Source: Caryophanon tenue (GTDB lineage: Bacteria; Bacillota; Bacilli; Bacillales_A; Planococcaceae). Taken from it: 64,000 nt of DNA. How positions within the stretch are numbered: position 1 is the stretch's first letter; each line of letters begins with the position of its first letter. Under the pieces are notes generated by a model. It was not told the origin of the DNA. It made no database searches and saw nothing but the letters and a program-made list of their open reading frames with translations. The position numbers were made by a program, and so were the translations under genes. Below, piece by piece: positions 49,783 to 58,317 of this stretch. The stretch is taken from positions 1 through 64,000 of the forward strand of contig NZ_MASJ01000023.1 in NCBI RefSeq assembly GCF_001700315.1, in the 5' to 3' direction.

Positions 49783-50208
49783 ATGAAAACATACGATTTA
49801 ACAGCAAATGATTTTAAATTAATACAAGAAGCTAAAGAAAAAATCACTATCCTATATTAAGAAAATAAACATCACATGGGTGCAGCATTAAGAACGTTAT
49901 CAGGCAAGTTAATCTCTGCGGTACATATAGAAGCTTATATTGGAAGGGCTACAGTATGTGCTGAAGCAATTGCAATTGGAAATGCAATTTCAAATGGAGA
50001 AAAATATTTTGATACAATCGTTGCGGTTAGACATCCGTATGCTGATGAAAAAAATAGAGAGTTAAAAGTTGTTAGTCCTTGTGGGATGTGCCGGGAATTG
50101 ATTTCTGATTATTCTCCGGATTGTTTTGTTATTTTAGAGATAGATGGAGAACTACAAAAAACAAAAATTAGTGAACTGATACCTCTTAAATATAGTCGAG
50201 AATCATAA
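49783..50208 (+). pseudogene. Cytidine/blasticidin-S deaminase-like gene with in-frame stop
   Basis: A good start (GAGGGA before ATG) gives KTYDLTANDFKLIQEAKEK, then ITILY-stop-ENKHHMGAAL. After the TAA (49858-49860) the same frame continues as a complete zinc deaminase: VCAEAIAIG (proton-shuttle Glu) and SPCGMCRELI (zinc cysteines). One nonsense codon replaces a residue in the first helix. Intact family members would be about 140 residues, as here. A restart at 49876 would lack the first helix and has no ribosome binding site. Confidence 0.75.
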
Positions 50209-50269
50209 ATAAAAATTTTTTCGACGTATAATTATTTTAATACGATAAGCGCTTATAAAGAATACAAAG

Positions 50270-50352
50270 TAAACCGAATAAACATTTCTAAATCAAAGAT
50301 CGGGAGTGAACATAAAAGCCGTAAACGCTGTCAGATCAACGTTTATGGCTAG
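50270..50352 (+). repeat. Two-hairpin module, degenerate copy 8
   Basis: Follows the deaminase pseudogene. Shares AAATCAAAG and AAAAGCCGTAAACG with the minus-strand reading of copy 1 (1481-1555), including the second stem AGCCGTAAACG/CGTTTATGGCT. The first hairpin is decayed. The rest of the 50209-50760 gap holds no gene that I can support. Confidence 0.5.
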
Positions 50353-50682
50353 ATTGTTTAGACGTGATTTTATCCACGATTCTACAAATTTAGTACCCGT
50401 AACGTTTAAGCGTATTTTATAGCTGGCTTTGTTCGGCACGTTGTTGCAGACAAACGAGTAGATTCTTCGCATTCCTTCAGTACATGATACTAATTGGCCA
50501 TTTCGTTTATTGGTTGATTTTTCTTTCGTCCCTCATTTTAGCGACCATTTTTAGTGCCCAACGGAAAATATGCAATGGCTTGTATCAACGCAAGACAAGC
50601 AAGATTTTCATGTGTTGATAAGGTTAACTCACATCCCAGCATTCACCCATTTCCATTCTATACTTTATACAATTTGAATAAA

Positions 50683-50696
50683 GTTAACTAGTTAAC
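50683..50696. promoter_or_regulatory. Palindrome upstream of the RHH/coiled-coil gene
   Basis: GTTAAC-TA-GTTAAC, with a third GGTTAAC at 50620. It lies 65 bp before the gene. The product has a ribbon-helix-helix-like N-terminus, so self-regulation is plausible. Confidence 0.4.
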
Positions 50697-50760
50697 CTAT
50701 TGATAAATAAGTATTTTAGAGTTAAAATAAAGTAAACAATTACACGAAGGAGTGCGGACA

Positions 50761-51618
50761 GTGGCAGATGTAACATTAGGATTTAAGGTAAGTGAAGAGG
50801 TAAAGGATCGTGCCAAACAGATGATTGAAGCATCTGGCATGAGTGCAAAGGATTGGATTCAATCAGCCATTACGATGTACGAGTCGAAAAATGTCGGGAC
50901 GGCTGCGCCGGAGTTTGTGACAAGTTTACATGAACTAGAAGTGCATACGACGCGTATTCATGAGCTTGCTGTTCATATGGTGCAGCAATCCATGCATTTA
51001 AAAGACCAAGCTGTACGTGAAGCATATCAAGAAGCCGATCGTAAAGACGAAATCGTAGCAGATTATCAGGAGAAATTACGTGAAGTGAAACAGCAGCTAC
51101 AAGCAGTGCAAGAAGAAAATGCGGCTTTACGTGAAGCTTATGAGCAAGCGAGCACACAAATGACTGATATTAAACAAGCGCGTGACACGCAACAGGCACT
51201 TGTACAGGAGCTACAGCAAAAGGTTGAAGCATTAACCGACCAAGCAATGGCTTATGAAACAGCTAAGCAACAAGTTGTAGAAACAAAGGAAGCTCATAAA
51301 ACAGCTTTAGAACAACAAGCACAGCAATATGAACAGCAACTACTTGCTGAAAACACACGTGTTACGACGATAACGGAGCAGTACGAAGAAAAGCTTACAG
51401 CACTCACAGCGCAACTCGCAGCGCGTGAACAAGATGTACAGCAACTTCGCCATACACAAGCGCTTGCTGAGAAGGAATCGGATTTAATATTACAACAAGC
51501 ACTGATGCAGCAAGAACAACAATTCCAGCAAAAGCTACAGCAACAAATGGATGCGTATCATGAGAAGCTATTCCAATTGATGACCGCAAACCAAACAACT
51601 ACAAAAGAGGTGGACTAA
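50761..51618 (+). CDS. Ribbon-helix-helix/coiled-coil protein
   Basis: 285 residues from GTG 50761 (AAGGAG eight bases before). Residues 1-45 (VTLGFKVSEEVKDRAKQMIE, SGMSAKDWIQSAI) look like a CopG/Arc-type ribbon-helix-helix. Residues 60-280 are one long Gln/Glu/Ala-rich coiled coil. The combination recalls KfrA/KfrC-type plasmid or segregation proteins, which bind DNA at one end and polymerise through the coil, but the HTH type differs. Its stop overlaps the start of the SLAP gene (TAATG), so the two are coupled. Confidence 0.65.
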   Translation: MADVTLGFKVSEEVKDRAKQMIEASGMSAKDWIQSAITMYESKNVGTAAPEFVTSLHELEVHTTRIHELAVHMVQQSMHLKDQAVREAYQEADRKDEIVADYQEKLREVKQQLQAVQEENAALREAYEQASTQMTDIKQARDTQQALVQELQQKVEALTDQAMAYETAKQQVVETKEAHKTALEQQAQQYEQQLLAENTRVTTITEQYEEKLTALTAQLAAREQDVQQLRHTQALAEKESDLILQQALMQQEQQFQQKLQQQMDAYHEKLFQLMTANQTTTKEVD

Positions 51619-51998
51619 TGCAGCAACTTTATTTTCACCCCACATGGGATAAGGCGATTAGCCCACAAGACCGTACACGTATTGAAGAAGTCTTTGAAGA
51701 AACATACACACAAGTAGATGATGTGATTATGAGCCCGCTTGTACGCGCCGCGATTAATCATAAAGGTGAATTATTAGTAATGGTACTTGTGCATAATTTT
51801 ACGCATCATAGTGCTCGCTTCGTCGAACGTTCTTTATTTGTGCATTGCGATGATTTCTCAGAGGAACATGTGATGACAATTCCAGCACTATCCGTTCCAC
51901 CATTTACAAGTATGCCGTGGACGTTTATCTTCCCCGCTTCCCCTATCTATAAAACACTCGAATTAGAGCATGTTGTGCTAGAAATTGACACATACTAA
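51618..51998 (+). CDS. SLAP-domain protein
   Basis: 126-residue protein with the SLAP-domain pattern: TWDKAISPQDRTRIEEVFE, SPLVRAAINHKGELLVMVLV, then FVERSLFVHCDD and the terminal SMPWTFIFPASPIYK. SLAP domains are linked to accessory Sec and surface functions in Bacilli, but no signal peptide is seen here. Translationally coupled to the coiled-coil gene, so the two products probably work together. Confidence 0.7.
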   Translation: MQQLYFHPTWDKAISPQDRTRIEEVFEETYTQVDDVIMSPLVRAAINHKGELLVMVLVHNFTHHSARFVERSLFVHCDDFSEEHVMTIPALSVPPFTSMPWTFIFPASPIYKTLELEHVVLEIDTY

Positions 51999-52019
51999 AC
52001 TATATAAGCTTACTTAAAA

Positions 52020-52262
52020 GAACACGAAAAGAGCTTAGGACAAAAAAGTGTTAAGAGAAATGACGAAATTTCTCCTAACACTTTTCTGCTTTTATCGTCA
52101 TACACTTTCGAGCAGGCTTTTCTACGGTACGGAGGCAAACACGAAGTTTGTCACATCTGCTTTGCCACACGATGTGGCGTTCTTTGCAGATGTATCCCTG
52201 TAGTATCTCGCTCGTACTGTTCCGCTAGAAGTCCGTTCTTCGTTTAACGACGACGTATCCAA
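52020..52262. repeat. Terminator plus dispersed intergenic repeat, copy D3
   Basis: GAGCTTAGGACAAAAAAGTG introduces a terminator, AAGTGTTAAGAGAAA with TTTCTCCTAACACTT (52047-52084). The body GTTTGTCACATCTGCTTTGC and CACACGATGTGGCGTTC is nearly identical to that at 56715-56760. Fills the gap between the SLAP gene and the minus-strand dehydrogenase. Confidence 0.65.
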
Positions 52263-52324
52263 TGTTTATCATTGAACATCGTTGGACTTTATTTGAATTA
52301 TCCTTCTGTCACAGACTCTTTTTC

Positions 52325-53473
52325 TTATACTGTTTGACGCTCGTAAGCAATTGATTTGTAAAAAGCAAATAAGCTTTCGGGTGTAATCGTTACTGGCATA
52401 TTCGCCATATTTGGCGCAAAACTTGTTACGACAATTTCTTGGATTTGTTCGTCTGTTGTCACACCAATTTCATGCCACGTTGAACGTAGCTGTAAGGCAT
52501 CCTTTAGCTGTTCTAAACGTTCGGCTAAATGCGCGGCGTCACGGAAGCCTAAGTCACGGCTAATAGCTTCGATGCGTTCACCCGCTTCTTCACTTTGCGC
52601 TGTAAGTAGCCAAAACTTTCCGAGTGTGAACGCACATGCTTCCCCGTGCGGTACATCAAATTGTTCTGTTAACGGATATGAACAAGCGTGGGCTGCCGCA
52701 GTTTGCGTTAAGTTAAAGGCTAAACCAGCTGCAACAGATGCTTCTGCCATTTTCGTACGCGCTTCTAAATGATTTGGCTCATGGTATGCCGTTTCTAAAT
52801 ACGTAAAGACGATAGACGCGGCATGTTTAGCAAATAAATCCGTAAATGGCTGATGATTTTTGCTGTAAAGTGCCTCTAATGAATGCGCAAGTACATCAAT
52901 GCCACTTGTTGCTGTCACATGTTCTGTACAGCTAATCGTTAGCAATGGGTCGATTAACGCATACACTGGATACAAATACGGATGATTAAATGGCGCTTTC
53001 TTCCCTGAGTTTGGGTCACTTAACACCGAAACACGTGTAATTTCACTCGCTGTGCCGGCTGTCGTTGGCACAGCGATTAACGGTACGCCTGGTGCTGTAA
53101 TGGCATAATCCCCATCGAAAAACTGCTGGGCAGATGCATTCGTTGGTGCAAGCACTGCAGCAACTTTTGCGCAGTCTAGCACACTGCCACCACCAAGTGC
53201 AACGACAAAGTCATATGTATCTGCGCGTAATGCGTCGATGCAGTGCTGTGTGTTTTCGACAGTTGGGTTTGGCTGAATGCCCGAAATCGACTGTGTAATG
53301 ACACCATTACTTGTGTCGATAATGCGCGCAACTGTGCCATTTTGAATCGCGGAATTTGTCGTAATCAGCAGCCCTTTTGTATAGCCAAACTGCGCAATGA
53401 GTTCAGGTAATTTATCTAAATGACCCGCGCCGAAATCAATCGGCACTTGTTGATGGAATAAAAATGACATCAT
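52325..53473 (-). CDS. Iron-containing alcohol dehydrogenase
   Basis: 382-residue group III dehydrogenase. NAD site VALGGGSVLDCAK, PTTAGTASEITR, and metal ligands in SGIDVLAHSLEAL (Asp, His) and the pair AAAHACSYP / FDVPHGEAC. It oxidises alcohols or reduces aldehydes. It lies 21 bp after the ssuD-like gene on the same strand, so it could handle the aldehyde released by desulfonation. GAGGAG before the two adjacent ATG codons (53473, 53470). Confidence 0.87.
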   Translation of the reverse strand: MMSFLFHQQVPIDFGAGHLDKLPELIAQFGYTKGLLITTNSAIQNGTVARIIDTSNGVITQSISGIQPNPTVENTQHCIDALRADTYDFVVALGGGSVLDCAKVAAVLAPTNASAQQFFDGDYAITAPGVPLIAVPTTAGTASEITRVSVLSDPNSGKKAPFNHPYLYPVYALIDPLLTISCTEHVTATSGIDVLAHSLEALYSKNHQPFTDLFAKHAASIVFTYLETAYHEPNHLEARTKMAEASVAAGLAFNLTQTAAAHACSYPLTEQFDVPHGEACAFTLGKFWLLTAQSEEAGERIEAISRDLGFRDAAHLAERLEQLKDALQLRSTWHEIGVTTDEQIQEIVVTSFAPNMANMPVTITPESLFAFYKSIAYERQTV

Positions 53474-53494
53474 AATCTCCTCAATTCTTTCGTA

Positions 53495-54553
53495 TTATAC
53501 CGTTACCGCTTCAAAACGTGGTAGTACGTCTTGTCCAAAACGTCGCGCTTCTTCTACGTGTGGGAAGCCTGATAAGACGAAATGTGTAATACCTACATCC
53601 ATATAGTCACGTAATGCTTCTTCTACTTGTGCTGGTGTCCCAACGATTGCCGTACCTGCTCCTTTACGTACTTGACCAATACCTGTCCAGCTATATTTAT
53701 CGAAGCGGTCTGTGTCACGTGCGATTTCAGTCATGCGCTTTTGGGCAACTGAGTCTGTTTCTTCAAAGACATTTTTCATTTTTTCTTGTACATTGTCATC
53801 AATTTCGCTAATGATATGGTACGCTGCTTGCCACGCTTCTTCTTCCGTTTCGCGTACAACGATGTGTAAACGAATACCGAACTCTAATGTACGCCCTAAT
53901 TTCTCAGCACGTGCTTTGACATCTTCAATTTGTTCTTTTACTTGGGCAACTGGCTCGCCCCATTGTAAATAAACATCTGAGTACTGTGCAGCAATTTCTT
54001 TGGCACTATCTGAAGAACCACCGAAGTAAACTGGAATGCGATTTTCTTGATAAAGTGGTGGAACAAGCTGTGCATCTTTTGTTTCGAAAAACTTACCTTC
54101 ATGGCTAAATGTTTCACCAGCCCATGATTTTGTAATCACATCTAAAAATTCTCCCGTACGTGCGTAACGGTCACCATGCTCTGTAAAGTCACCATCTTGG
54201 CCAAGCTCTTTTTGTGAGCCGCCTGTTACAACATTCACTAATAAACGACCTTTCGCAAATTGGTCTAATGTAGCGGACATTTTCGCCGCTACTGTTGGTG
54301 CAACGAAACCTGGGCGGAATGCGACAAGTGGTTTAATTTTTTTTGTGTTATGAATAATTGCTGAACCAACCATCCACGAATCTAAATACGGAATCCCTGT
54401 AGGAATTAAAATCCCTTCAAAGCCTGCTTCTTCTGTTGCTTGGGCAACTTCCACTAAATATTCAAGTGATGGCTCACGCTGTGGCTTTTGTAAGCCTAAA
54501 AATTCTCCGTCTCCGTTTGTTGGGGCGAACCAATAAAAATGTGGTGTTGTCAT
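53495..54553 (-). CDS. ssuD: FMNH2-dependent alkanesulfonate monooxygenase
   Basis: 352-residue bacterial luciferase-like monooxygenase. FYWFAPTNGDGEFLG at the start, FRPGFVAPTVAAKMSATLDQ, LLVNVVTGG and PVYFGGSSDSA are typical of SsuD, which releases sulfite and an aldehyde from alkanesulfonates using FMNH2 and O2. No flavin reductase gene is adjacent. The transcript begins near 54697 and has a leader ending in a terminator (54618-54670), so it is attenuated. AGGAGG before the ATG. A TauE-type exporter gene is divergent. Confidence 0.88.
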   Translation of the reverse strand: MTTPHFYWFAPTNGDGEFLGLQKPQREPSLEYLVEVAQATEEAGFEGILIPTGIPYLDSWMVGSAIIHNTKKIKPLVAFRPGFVAPTVAAKMSATLDQFAKGRLLVNVVTGGSQKELGQDGDFTEHGDRYARTGEFLDVITKSWAGETFSHEGKFFETKDAQLVPPLYQENRIPVYFGGSSDSAKEIAAQYSDVYLQWGEPVAQVKEQIEDVKARAEKLGRTLEFGIRLHIVVRETEEEAWQAAYHIISEIDDNVQEKMKNVFEETDSVAQKRMTEIARDTDRFDKYSWTGIGQVRKGAGTAIVGTPAQVEEALRDYMDVGITHFVLSGFPHVEEARRFGQDVLPRFEAVTV

Positions 54554-54617
54554 GTTTTATTTCCTCCTAGTATGGTTGATAGTTAAGTATGAGTGTGAAA
54601 CACTGTCTAAAAAAGAC

Positions 54618-54684
54618 AAAAAGAGCCCTCGCGTATTAACTAGTCATTCGTTAAGTACGTCAGGAGCTCTGGTGTTTCCAGTCA
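54618..54684 (-). promoter_or_regulatory. Leader motif plus terminator before ssuD (candidate attenuator or riboswitch)
   Basis: About 12 nt after the predicted start the RNA reads TGACTGGAAACACCAGAG, with a small hairpin CTGG-AAACA-CCAG, then CTCC entering a terminator stem AGAGCTCCT/AGGGCTCT with two T-runs. The riboflavin kinase leader (14263-14312) has the same order and near-identical sequence; the hairpin pair A-T there is G-C here, so base pairing is kept. Confidence 0.55.
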
Positions 54685-54702
54685 CTTCTTCTATGTAAGT
54701 CT

Positions 54703-54731
54703 AGAATAAATAAATAATTCTTATAAGTCAA
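54703..54731 (-). promoter_or_regulatory. Promoter of the ssuD-like operon
   Basis: Minus strand TTGACT (54726-54731), 17-bp spacer, TATTCT (54703-54708). Confidence 0.65.
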
Positions 54732-54908
54732 GTAGGTTTTAGGTTGATTGGTGAATTATACCGAAAAATCTGTTTTTTCGCGCAAATTCCCAACGAAATA
54801 TAGGAAGAGCATTTTTAGCGAGCTACACTATGCCGAAAACACATTTGTTTTTTCAGTCTATTCCGTGTACAGTTACATGCATATACATAATAGAAAGAAG
54901 GGTTTTTT

Positions 54909-55643
54909 ACGCTTATACTTTTATTTTTTGTCGGACTTGTCGCGAATGTTATCGGGACACTTGCTGGTGGTGGCGGCTTAATTTCGTTACCGACGATGCT
55001 GCTGCTTGGCATGCCGGTTCATGCGTCCATTGGAGCCAACAAAGTAGCCAACACCGTTTCGACGTTTTCAAGCTTTTTACGGCTATTTCGTTCGCGTGAG
55101 CTATCCATACAAGAAATTTGGCCGATTTTAGTCATTTGTGGACTAGGTGGCACAGCAGGTGGTTTAGCTGCGTCATCATTTGATGGAGAAACGTTAACCT
55201 TTCTAGCTCTTTGCTTATTGATTTTTGCATTCTTCTTATCTTTTTTAGGCAAAACAGATTTTGGAAATGTTGAGAAGCTCCCATTTTCAAAACGTACGTC
55301 CTCGTTATTATTTGGTATCGGGGTGTATGACGGCTTGTTCGGCCCAGGAAGCGGTACATTAATGCTGTATGTGATGGCGGCGAAGAAGCTCCAATATTTT
55401 AAAGCGGTATTATATGGACGCGTTGCGATTTTTGCGACATGCTTTGGCGCAGCGATGATTTATATTATCACAGGCCAAATTTTATGGAAAGAAACGATTG
55501 CGCTCATGATTGGTTCGATTATTGGGGCGCATGTAGGCTTACATATTGCACGTAAAGTAAACGCAAACGTTGCGAAAATTTTACTGCGCTGTATTACGGT
55601 TATTTTAATTGGACAGCTCGCATTAGAATTATATTTGCACTAA
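54909..55643 (+). CDS. TauE/SafE-type (TSUP) membrane exporter, atypical start
   Basis: The first ATG (54996) would omit the first helix. The frame is open upstream and reads LILLFFVGLVANVIGTLAGG, GGLISLPT, the expected TSUP N-terminus. The only suitable start is ACG at 54909, six bases after AAGAAGGG, giving 244 residues, the family's usual length. TSUP proteins have about eight helices in two repeats (second repeat FGIGVYDGLFGPGSGT) and move sulfite, sulfonates or organic anions. Divergent from the ssuD-like gene, which fits sulfite export after desulfonation. Confidence 0.75.
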   Translation, partial: TLILLFFVGLVANVIGTLAGGGGLISLPTMLLLGMPVHASIGANKVANTVSTFSSFLRLFRSRELSIQEIWPILVICGLGGTAGGLAASSFDGETLTFLALCLLIFAFFLSFLGKTDFGNVEKLPFSKRTSSLLFGIGVYDGLFGPGSGTLMLYVMAAKKLQYFKAVLYGRVAIFATCFGAAMIYIITGQILWKETIALMIGSIIGAHVGLHIARKVNANVAKILLRCITVILIGQLALELYLH

Positions 55644-55646
55644 TAA

Positions 55647-55688
55647 AAAAGCTATGTGGCGCGTTTTAGCGCGTGCATAGCTTTTCTA
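55647..55688 (+). terminator. Terminator after the TSUP gene
   Basis: AAAAAGCTATG(TG)GCGCG pairs with CGCGTGCATAGCTTTT. Confidence 0.75.
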
Positions 55689-55784
55689 ATCGCCAAAGGT
55701 AACACATTTGGATTTAGCAATAGGATTCTTTTCGCCACATCACGAATGTATCACTATAGAAATAATTTCTAGGAGGATACGTGC

Positions 55785-56537
55785 ATGTCTATTTTTGACG
55801 CTCATTTTCATATTATTGATTTCGATTTTCCGGTCATTGGAAACGATGGTTATATACCACCGAGCTATGTTGTCGCTGACTATCAACAAGAGGCACAAGC
55901 ACTCGACATTCGAGGGGGCGCACTTGTATCCGGGTCATTTCAAGGCTTTGACCAAACGTATTTATGCCATGCCCTTGCACAGCTTGGTCCGCAGTTTTGT
56001 GGGGTGACGCAATTGCCCGCAAGTACGTCTGATGAGGACATTTTAGCGCTACATGAAAGCGGTGTGAGAGCATTGCGTTTTAATATTAAACGTGGTGGGT
56101 CCGCCGATATAACACAATTAGATTATTTCGCGCGGCGTGTGCATGCGTTAGTTGGCTGGCATAGTGAGCTGTACATTGATGCGCAGTTGTTGCCGGACAT
56201 TATGACGACCGTGATCAATTTACCAGCTGTGTCGATTGACCACTTAGGCTTATCGCAACAAGGGCTTACGCATGTGCTTAAGCTTGTTGATAAAGGCGTT
56301 CGTGTAAAAGCAACAGGCTTTGGACGTGTGGACCTAGATGTGCCACAAGCATTACGCTCAATTTATGACGTTCGTCCAGACGCGTTATTATTCGGGACAG
56401 ATTTACCATCAACACGTGCGAAGCGTCCATTCCAGCAAAACGATATAATGCTTATTCATGAAATGTTTGATGAAGCGGCAGCGCATAAAATTTTATATGC
56501 CAATGCGCAAGCTTGGTACTTCAGAAAAGTAGAATGA
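55785..56537 (+). CDS. Amidohydrolase-2 family metal-dependent hydrolase
   Basis: 250-residue TIM-barrel hydrolase. Metal site IFDAHFHIID (residues 3-12), VSIDHLGLS, ALLFGTDLPSTRA with the metal Asp. This is the 2-pyrone-4,6-dicarboxylate lactonase / amidohydrolase-2 class, acting on lactones, amides or decarboxylating acids. Substrate unknown. AGGAGGA before ATG. Monocistronic. Confidence 0.82.
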   Translation: MSIFDAHFHIIDFDFPVIGNDGYIPPSYVVADYQQEAQALDIRGGALVSGSFQGFDQTYLCHALAQLGPQFCGVTQLPASTSDEDILALHESGVRALRFNIKRGGSADITQLDYFARRVHALVGWHSELYIDAQLLPDIMTTVINLPAVSIDHLGLSQQGLTHVLKLVDKGVRVKATGFGRVDLDVPQALRSIYDVRPDALLFGTDLPSTRAKRPFQQNDIMLIHEMFDEAAAHKILYANAQAWYFRKVE

Positions 56538-56592
56538 GCGACAAAGAGATTAAGATAGACGTAGAATTCGAATGAACCGGTAAAAGCAGAAA

Positions 56593-56830
56593 AGAAATTG
56601 AGACAAAAAGAAATATCCTTCAGCAACGACAACTGCTGAAGGATATTTTTTTGCTTTTGGTGCTACACCACATAGCGGATGCGTTTCGTAGGCATGGCTT
56701 GAGGCAAACACGATGTTTGTCACATCTGCCTTGCCACACGACGTGGCGCTTTTGGCAGATGTTCCTCTTTTAAAAGCGCATGCTCCTGCGGTACCTCGTC
56801 GTAGAAAAACATTGCTATTCCTGCTGCTTC
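56593..56830. repeat. Terminator plus dispersed intergenic repeat, copy D4
   Basis: AATTGAGACAAAAAG is followed by a terminator, ATATCCTTCAGCA with TGCTGAAGGATAT and T-run (56611-56653). The body CGTAGGCATGGCTTGAGGCA, GTTTGTCACATCTGCC and TGCGGTACCTCGTCG follows. It abuts a Tn3-type end at 56837. Confidence 0.65.
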
Positions 56831-56836
56831 GCAATG

Positions 56837-56875
56837 CTTAATGTTGTAAATACGCATTTTTATGACGCTATCCCC
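56837..56875 (-). repeat. Solo Tn3-family inverted repeat
   Basis: 39 bases, CTTAATGTTGTAAATACGC to TATGACGCTATCCCC: a degenerate Tn1546-like end with one extra base. It marks the left side of the accessory block 56.9-60.6 kb. Confidence 0.6.
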
Positions 56876-56934
56876 TTTATTATTGTCTCAAAAAATTTGT
56901 TAGTTCCACACTAAAACAATTCAAATATTAATAA

Positions 56935-57528
56935 TCAAGTATTAACTTTCATGTCATCCCATGATTGCTCTAAATAGCTAGTTGCCCAATTTAGAGTGTA
57001 GTGTCGTTCGAAGACAATGTTATAATTAAACATTAAAGGAATCGTCCTCCCTTTAACACTTGAATCTTTAATTGCCCAATGTAACCTATATATATAATCT
57101 AAATAATCCAAGATCTCTTCTTTTTTTCGGACGTTACTTTTGGCTATTAATGCACCTTGAGATGAGCTTAAAATATTCATAAAAACGTAATCTGCATCAC
57201 ATTCTATTATTTCATTTTCTATATGTGGAACTAGTCCTAGTGTCCACATTAAAATCCAGGCAGCCTCTACATTCCATGAAAACAAATTACTTTCTTCCAA
57301 CGAGGGATTAGGATTTAAAATAAAACGTTTCTCTGATTGCGTAAAAAAACGATTTGCATTAAAGTTTCGAATAAATTTCTCGACTTTGTCATTAGGAGCG
57401 TCTAACGCTTTAGCCGTAACGATAGTTAATGCTATTAACCTTTCAACGAGCTCTTCTTTACTTTTAATAGATACATTTTCTTCTAATGGAGGAAGATAAG
57501 AATTAGTTTTTATACCTAGATTTTTCAA
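56935..57528 (-). CDS. DUF4272 family protein, N-terminus doubtful
   Basis: 197 residues from a TTG at 57528. LKNLGIKTNSYLPPLEENV, SKEELVERLIALTIVTAKAL and SWNVEAAWILMWTLGLVP match DUF4272. Family proteins begin with a basic helix that here is found in another frame just upstream (from ATG 57559: KIEKRSRKK), so a one-base frameshift near 57530 is possible. Function unknown. Confidence 0.6.
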   Translation of the reverse strand: MKNLGIKTNSYLPPLEENVSIKSKEELVERLIALTIVTAKALDAPNDKVEKFIRNFNANRFFTQSEKRFILNPNPSLEESNLFSWNVEAAWILMWTLGLVPHIENEIIECDADYVFMNILSSSQGALIAKSNVRKKEEILDYLDYIYRLHWAIKDSSVKGRTIPLMFNYNIVFERHYTLNWATSYLEQSWDDMKVNT

Positions 57529-57714
57529 CTTTTTTCCGAGAGCGTTTTTCTATTTTCATGAGACTGTTTCACAATAATCATCCTAACTATAAGTTATATA
57601 AATATTATCAATTAATTAGAACATAATTATGAAAAACTTTCTATATTATGTCGAATTTTTTGGTAGAATAAGGTATTATAAATACAAATATGGATACTAA
57701 AGGAGAATCACCTA

Positions 57715-58215
57715 ATGTTTTCTACAGAAAATTATATAGCATCCCTACAGAATAACTTACATAAATCAACACCTATTTTAACAAAGAAATTAAAAGAGAT
57801 TGTTTCCTATACATTTGATGAAACAGTAGAATTAGTAGATTTTTCTGCATTTACAGACCCTACAAGATTTGAACTATCCATTATGATGTTTTCAATGGAT
57901 ACAGATGCAAATGAAGTATTTGGTGAAAATATTACACCTCACAGCTTTGCTGGAAGTATTGATGTTCTTACAAGCACTCCATATTATTATTTACTGGATA
58001 ATCAGCAAGAAAGTTTTTGGGATTTCTATGAACAAAACGATGAAGAGTTAGCTAACAAAGAGCAACAGGTTTTTACTGAATGGTTTGCGGATTGTTGGAT
58101 GAAAGCAGGAGGAAAACATTTTATCCTACCTGTTTATTTTGGTTTCCACGATGAAACATCTTCTTATGATTTACAGACGGCAAAGTTTGTAGATGATGAA
58201 GAAAGATGGGCTTAA
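57715..58215 (+). CDS. Hypothetical acidic protein
   Basis: 166-residue soluble, acidic protein with strong AAAGGAGAA before the ATG. The text FWDFYEQNDEELANKEQQVF and the terminal GFHDETSSYDLQTAKFV give no family. Size, acidity and location among DUF4272/DUF6980 genes resemble toxin-immunity-type proteins (inference from context). Confidence 0.6.
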   Translation: MFSTENYIASLQNNLHKSTPILTKKLKEIVSYTFDETVELVDFSAFTDPTRFELSIMMFSMDTDANEVFGENITPHSFAGSIDVLTSTPYYYLLDNQQESFWDFYEQNDEELANKEQQVFTEWFADCWMKAGGKHFILPVYFGFHDETSSYDLQTAKFVDDEERWA

Positions 58216-58235
58216 ATGTTACTATACATCTACAT

Positions 58236-58268
58236 ACAATAAAGTTACCAAACAGTGCTTTGGAGATG
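58236..58268 (+). repeat. Two-hairpin module core, copy 9
   Basis: CCAAACAGTGCTTTGG (58248-58263), 32 bp after the stop of the preceding gene. No second terminator-like hairpin follows here. Confidence 0.5.
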
Positions 58269-58317
58269 TTAAAATTAAACTAACAAAATCTTGAATACTA
58301 TAAGGGGAAATTAAACA

